This document shows, piece by piece, positions 58,201 through 64,000 of a stretch of 64,000 bases of DNA. The translations under genes were made by a program, and so were the position numbers. The notes beneath the pieces were generated by a model. The model saw only the letters and a program-made list of their open reading frames with translations, had not been told where the DNA came from and ran no database searches. The DNA is taken from contig OZ024789.1 of the NCBI GenBank assembly GCA_964017065.1, positions 12,037,669 through 12,101,668 on the forward strand. Direction: 5' to 3'. Source of the stretch: Haliclona indistincta (lineage: Eukaryota; Porifera; Demospongiae; Haplosclerida; Chalinidae). Position 1 is the stretch's first letter. Every line of letters begins with the position of its first letter.

Positions 58201-58379
58201 CTCCACACTGATGTACACTAAGCCTGTAATCCTGTGGGTGTTTTGTACCCTGATGTAGAATCTGTGAAACATTCACATTGTGCACACTTATGTAACAGTC
58301 ATACATATATACTGTATATCATCGGTGTACGTATTATGCTTGTGTATTTCCCACTGAGTGGTGATCTATTCATAGTATC

Positions 58380-59160
58380 ATTAACCCTCGGCGCATGCGC
58401 GAGGGTTACGGTACTTGCTTTGTCGTTCATTCTGTCACTCGCGCTAAAGAGATCAGCGCTCACTTCTTTGCCTCAGTTAAGCAACGAACAGACTAAGCAT
58501 GTCGATGGCTTGCAATTCGACTCGTGGATTTTGCTAAAATGTCTTCGTTCTCGAGTTATGGCTGGCTCACCTTAACGGCCTCCTTGGACTTCTCTGGGTA
58601 CAAAGGCGCCCATAGTTGGCTGCCTAGACACTTATAAGTTCCACTTGAACTGGGGATGCGTAGACATTTCACCAAAAATAGGCTTGCGATAATTATGCCA
58701 GCATAATTTTGAGCATAATAGCAATCAATTAGAATCGGGCATAATTCTAGAATAATAGCATAAAATATGCTAGCCACACCCACAAGCGAGTTGTAAATAC
58801 TGCCTAATAAGCTAGTAACAGTGGAAAACACCTCAGAATTGTCTACTAATGCAGTACTGAGCATGTATTTCTACCAGACAATGGGCAAAAAAACTATTGG
58901 CATAGCAAAACTAAGCTAGCGTGCGCAAGATGAGAGGCGGGGTTTTCTGTCCGCCATATTTACCACGCCTTGAAATACAAAATTTATGTTCTTTAGATCA
59001 AATTTTGAGCATAATTTTGAGCATAATAGCAAGAAAGGATGGGAATAAAAGAATAGCATAATAGCAAAAATTTTAAGCATAATTATCTCAAGCCTAACCA
59101 AAAAGCCTAATACAGCTATGGCTACCACGTGCTTCCTTATGGTCACGCCCAGCTGACACA
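58380..59160 (+). repeat. Dispersed repeat, copy 2 (partner 28640-29000)
   Basis: Starts with the hairpin TAACCCTCGGCGCATGCGCG(AGGGTTA). Matches copy 1 on both sides of the hAT-like insertion at 58679-59096, ending near 'tggtcacgccca'. Confidence 0.8.
58679..59096. mobile_element. 418-bp hAT-like MITE
   Basis: Ends TAGGCTTGCGATAATTATGC and GCATAATTATCTCAAGCCTA. The 8-bp ACCAAAAA flanks both ends (58671-58678 and 59097-59104). An 8-bp duplication with TAG-starting ends fits hAT. The interior is AT-rich with repeated 'gcataattttgagcataatagca'. The partner repeat at 28.64-29.0 kb lacks it. Confidence 0.85.
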
Positions 59161-59319
59161 CCTTGTGGTTAGCATTGGCCATTGCACTTCATTGCTTTCG
59201 GTTTATGTAGGCTAGTTGTGTAAATTCCACGTGTAAGATATGCATGAGTTTAACAGCTGCAGTCTGCAAACAGCAGGCAAGTTGGCTCCAGTTGCAGCAA
59301 TCTTTACACTACAATGTGC

Positions 59320-59353
59320 ATGACCCGCCGAGGGTTTTGTGAAATCTGTTCAT
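59320..59353. repeat. Short dispersed phrase shared with 11663-11697
   Basis: 'gtgcatgac..gccgagggttttgtgaa.tc.gttcatt' is present at both places. No function seen. Confidence 0.6.
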
Positions 59354-59410
59354 TATTAAAATTAATGCTATTTATGTATGCTTATGCTCACAAATTATAT
59401 GCTTATTTAC

Positions 59411-62400
59411 TGGTATTATTATTGTCCTCCTCGTAGTGTCTAGTATTTTACTGGTATTATTATTGTCCTCGTAGTGTCTAGTATTTTACTGGTATTATTA
59501 TTGTCCTCCTCGTAGTGTCTAGTATTTTACTGGTATTATTATTGTCCTCATAGTGTCTAGTATTTTACTGGTATTATTATTGTCCTTGTAGTGTCTAGTA
59601 TTTTACTGGTATTATTATTGTCCTCGTAGTGTCTAGTATTTTACTGGTATTATTATTGTCCTCCTCGTAGTGTCTAGTATTTTACTGGTATTATTATTGT
59701 CCTCGTAGTGTCTAGTATTTTACTGGTATTATTATTGTCCTCGTAGTGTCTAGTATTTTACTGGTATTATTATTGTCCTCATAGTGTCTAGTATTTTACT
59801 GGTATTATTATTGTCCTTGTAGTGTCTAGTATTTTACTGGTATTATTATTGTCCTTGTAGTGTCTAGTATTTTACTGGTATTATTATTGTCCTCGTAGTG
59901 TCTAGTATTTTACTGGTATTATTATTGTCCTCCTCGTAGTGTCTAGTATTTTACTGGTATTATTATTGTCCTCGTAGTGTCTAGTATTTTACTGGTATTA
60001 TTATTGTCCTCGTAGTGTCTAGTATTTTACTGGTATTATTATTGTCCTTGTAGTGTCTAGTATTTTACTGGTATTATTATTGTCCTTGTAGTGTCTAGTA
60101 TTTTACTGGTATTATTATTGTCCTCGTAGTGTCTAGTATTTTACTGGTATTATTATTGTCCTCCTCGTAGTGTCTAGTATTTTACTGGTATTATTATTGT
60201 CCTCGTAGTGTCTAGTATTTTACTGGTATTATTATTGTCCTTGTAGTGTCTAGTATTTTACTGGTATTATTATTGTCCTTGTAGTGTCTAGTATTTTACT
60301 GGTATTATTATTGTCCTCGTAGTGTCTAGTATTTTACTGGTATTATTATTGTCCTCCTCGTAGTGTCTAGTATTTTACTGGTATTATTATTGTCCTCGTA
60401 GTGTCTAGTATTTTACTGGTATTATTATTGTCCTCGTAGTGTCTAGTATTTTACTGGTATTATTATTGTCCTTGTAGTGTCTAGTATTTTACTGGTATTA
60501 TTATTGTCCTTGTAGTGTCTAGTATTTTACTGGTATTATTATTGTCCTCGTAGTGTCTAGTATTTTACTGGTATTATTATTGTCCTCCTCGTAGTGTCTA
60601 GTATTTTACTGGTATTATTATTGTCCTCGTAGTGTCTAGTATTTTACTGGTATTATTATTGTCCTCCTCGTAGTGTCTAGTATTTTACTGGTATTATTAT
60701 TGTCCTCGTAGTGTCTAGTATTTTACTGGTATTATTATTGTCCTCGTAGTGTCTAGTATTTTACTGGTATTATTATTGTCCTCGTAGTGTCTAGTATTTT
60801 ACTGGTATTATTATTGTCCTCATAGTGTCTAGTATTTTACTGGTATTATTATTGTCCTTGTAGTGTCTAGTATTTTACTGGTATTATTATTGTCCTTGTA
60901 GTGTCTAGTATTTTACTGGTATTATTATTGTCCTCGTAGTGTCTAGTATTTTACTGGTATTATTATTGTCCTCCTCGTAGTGTCTAGTATTTTACTGGTA
61001 TTATTATTGTCCTCGTAGTGTCTAGTATTTTACTGGTATTATTATTGTCCTCGTAGTGTCTAGTATTTTACTGGTATTATTATTGTCCTCCTCGTAGTGT
61101 CTAGTATTTTACTGGTATTATTATTGTCCTCATAGTGTCTAGTATTTTACTGGTATTATTATTGTCCTTGTAGTGTCTAGTATTTTACTGGTATTATTGT
61201 TGTCCTTGTAGTGTCTAGTATTTTACTGGTATTATTATTGTCCTCGTAGTGTCTAGTATTTTACTGGTATTATTATTGTCCTCATAGTGTCTAGTATTTT
61301 ACTGGTATTATTATTGTCCTCCTCGTAGTGTCTAGTATTTTACTGGTATTATTATTGTCCTTGTAGTATCTAGTATTTTACTGGTATTATTATTGTCCTC
61401 ATAGTGTCTAGTATTTTACTGGTATTATTATTGTCCTTGTAGTGTCTAGTATTTTACTGGTATTATTATTGTCCTTGTAGTGTCTAGTATTTTACTGGTA
61501 TTATTATTGTCCTCGTAGTGTCTAGTATTTTACTGGTATTATTATTGTCCTCCTCGTAGTGTCTAGTATTTTACTGGTATTATTATTGTCCTCGTAGTGT
61601 CTAGTATTTTACTGGTATTATTATTGTCCTCGTAGTGTCTAGTATTTTACTGGTATTATTATTGTCCTTGTAGTGTCTAGTATTTTACTGGTATTATTAT
61701 TGTCCTTGTAGTGTCTAGTATTTTACTGGTATTATTATTGTCCTCGTAGTGTCTAGTATTTTACTGGTATTATTATTGTCCTCCTCGTAGTGTCTAGTAT
61801 TTTACTGGTATTATTATTGTCCTCGTAGTGTCTAGTATTTTACTGGTATTATTATTGTCCTCGTAGTGTCTAGTATTTTACTGGTATTATTATTGTCCTC
61901 CTCGTAGTGTCTAGTATTTTACTGGTATTATTATTGTCCTCGTAGTGTCTAGTATTTTACTGGTATTATTATTGTCCTCGTAGTGTCTAGTATTTTACTG
62001 GTATTATTATTGTCCTCCTGGTGTCTAGTATTTTACTGGTATTATTATTGTCCTTGTAGTGTCTAGTATTTTACTGGTATTATTATTGTCCTTGTAGTGT
62101 CTAGTATTTTACTGGTATTATTATTGTCCTCGTAGTGTCTAGTATTTTACTGGTATTATTATTGTCCTCCTCGTAGTGTCTAGTATTTTACTGGTATTAT
62201 TATTGTCCTCGTAGTGTCTAGTATTTTACTGGTATTATTATTGTCCTCGTAGTGTCTAGTATTTTACTGGTATTATTATTGTCCTCGTAGTGTCTAGTAT
62301 TTTACTGGTATTATTATTGTCCTCATAGTGTCTAGTATTTTACTGGTATTATTATTGTCCTCCTCGTAGTGTCTAGTATTTTACTGGTATTATTATTGTC

Positions 62401-64000
62401 CTTGTAGTATCTAGTATTTTACTGGTATTATTATTGTCCTCATAGTGTCTAGTATTTTACTGGTATTATTATTGTCCTCATAGTGTCTAGTATTTTACTG
62501 GTATTATTATTGTCCTTGTAGTGTCTAGTATTTTACTGGTATTATTATTGTCCTCGTAGTGTCTAGTATTTTACTGGTATTATTATTGTCCTCCTCGTAG
62601 TGTCTAGTATTTTACTGGTATTATTATTGTCCTCATAGTGTCTAGTATATTACTGGTATTATTATTGTCCTCGTAGTGTCTAGTATTTTACTGGTATTAT
62701 TATTGTCCTTGTAGTGTCTAGTATTTTACTGGTATTATTATTGTCCTCATAGTGTCTAGTATTTTACTGGTATTATTATTGTCCTCATAGTGTCTAGTAT
62801 TTTACTGGTATTATTATTGTCCTCGTAGTGTCTAGTATTTTACTGGTATTATTATTGTCCTCATAGTGTCTAGTATTTTACTGGTATTATTATTGTCCTC
62901 CTCGTAGTGTCTAGTATTTTACTGGTATTATTATTGTCCTCATAGTGTCTAGTATATTACTGGTATTATTATTGTCCTTGTAGTGTCTAGTATTTTACTG
63001 GTATTATTATTGTCCTCGTAGTGTCTAGTATTTTACTGGTATTATTATTGTCCTCGTAGTGTCTAGTATTTTACTGGTATTATTATTGTCCTCCTCGTAG
63101 TGTCTAGTATTTTACTGGTATTATTATTGTCCTCGTAGTGTCTAGTATTTTACTGGTATTATTATTGTCCTCGTAGTGTCTAGTATTTTACTGGTATTAT
63201 TATTGTCCTCATAGTGTCTAGTATTTTACTGGTATTATTATTGTCCTTGTAGTGTCTAGTATTTTACTGGTATTATTATTGTCCTTGTAGTGTCTAGTAT
63301 TTTACTGGTATTATTATTGTCCTCGTAGTGTCTAGTATTTTACTGGTATTATTATTGTCCTCCTCGTAGTGTCTAGTATTTTACTGGTATTATTATTGTC
63401 CTCGTAGTGTCTAGTATTTTACTGGTATTATTATTGTCCTCGTAGTGTCTAGTATTTTACTGGTATTATTATTGTCCTCGTAGTGTCTAGTATTTTACTG
63501 GTATTATTATTGTCCTCATAGTGTCTAGTATTTTACTGGTATTATTATTGTCCTCCTCGTAGTGTCTAGTATTTTACTGGTATTATTATTGTCCTTGTAG
63601 TATCTAGTATTTTACTGGTATTATTATTGTCCTCATAGTGTCTAGTATTTTACTGGTATTATTATTGTCCTCATAGTGTCTAGTATTTTACTGGTATTAT
63701 TATTGTCCTTGTAGTGTCTAGTATTTTACTGGTATTATTATTGTCCTCGTAGTGTCTAGTATTTTACTGGTATTATTATTGTCCTCCTCGTAGTGTCTAG
63801 TATTTTACTGGTATTATTATTGTCCTCATAGTGTCTAGTATATTACTGGTATTATTATTGTCCTCGTAGTGTCTAGTATTTTACTGGTATTATTATTGTC
63901 CTTGTAGTGTCTAGTATTTTACTGGTATTATTATTGTCCTCATAGTGTCTAGTATTTTACTGGTATTATTATTGTCCTCATAGTGTCTAGTATTTTACTG
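59411..64000 (+). repeat. 38-bp satellite, about 119 units, running off the window
   Basis: Unit GTGTCTAGTATTTTACTGGT+ATTATTATTGTCCTCGTA (38 bp). Variants differ mainly in the linker: CCTCGTA, CCTCCTCGTA (41-bp unit), CCTCATA and CCTTGTA. Rare variants GTAGTATCTAG (61368, 62406, 63598) and TCTAGTATATTAC (62644, 62950, 63838) reveal longer periods. No open frame of note. Confidence 0.97.

Noticed and set aside
1..64000. tRNA, rRNA, riboswitch or hammerhead-type ribozyme
   Set aside because: No cloverleaf-like sequence or CTGATGA...GAAA core was seen by eye. A covariance-model scan would be needed to be sure.

Overview
The window is repeat-rich animal nuclear DNA, most probably from a sponge or another early-branching metazoan. 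The host call is an inference. It rests on GT-AG introns that are mostly 44-60 bp, a Ras-subfamily gene, a CXXC zinc finger of the KDM2/DNMT1 type, dense small inverted-repeat transposons and very large satellite arrays. There is one 200-bp assembly gap (34206-34405). I saw no rRNA or tRNA gene and nothing bacterial.

Three spliced genes can be reconstructed end to end, with reading frame kept at every junction. (1) A Ras-type small GTPase, 7662-11344, 8 exons, 182 aa, ending in a geranylgeranyl-type CKLL box. (2) A 679-aa P-loop NTPase of unknown function, 20565-23114, 7 exons, with a TATA-like box upstream and a poly(A) signal downstream. (3) A 905-aa MULE-type transposase, 23448-28319, 16 exons, with an N-terminal C2H2 finger, D/D/E candidates, a SWIM finger and a C-terminal CXXC (CpG-binding type) finger. 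Genes 2 and 3 lie head to tail, 333 bp apart. They are bracketed by two inverted copies of a 17-bp minisatellite (17.03-18.17 kb and 29.1-30.9 kb). The outer edges of these arrays are nearly identical about 100-bp inverted sequences (16.92 and 31.02 kb). The 16.92-31.02 kb block may therefore be one large fold-back mobile element carrying an NTPase and a CpG-reading transposase. This is the most interesting part of the window.

Layout: 0-3.8 kb, a 400-bp satellite with a three-unit higher-order repeat; 5.2-6.1 kb, two decayed retroelement C-terminal domains; 7.6-11.3 kb, Ras; 11.35-16.8 kb, a 101-bp satellite family split by a 912-bp MULE-like element; 16.9-31.0 kb, the block above; 31.7-34.65 kb, a cluster of inverted-repeat elements, including a Pack-MULE-like one that carries a broken RecQ-like helicase fragment, plus the gap; 34.7-44.9 kb, diverged duplications, two piggyBac-like MITEs, microsatellites and one candidate exon pair; 45-58.3 kb, duplicated blocks with exon-like modules, a 29-bp repeat, a 2-kb minisatellite and several insertions whose empty sites exist elsewhere in the window; 58.4-59.2 kb, a dispersed repeat with a hAT-like insertion; 59.4-64.0 kb, a 38-bp satellite that runs off the window.
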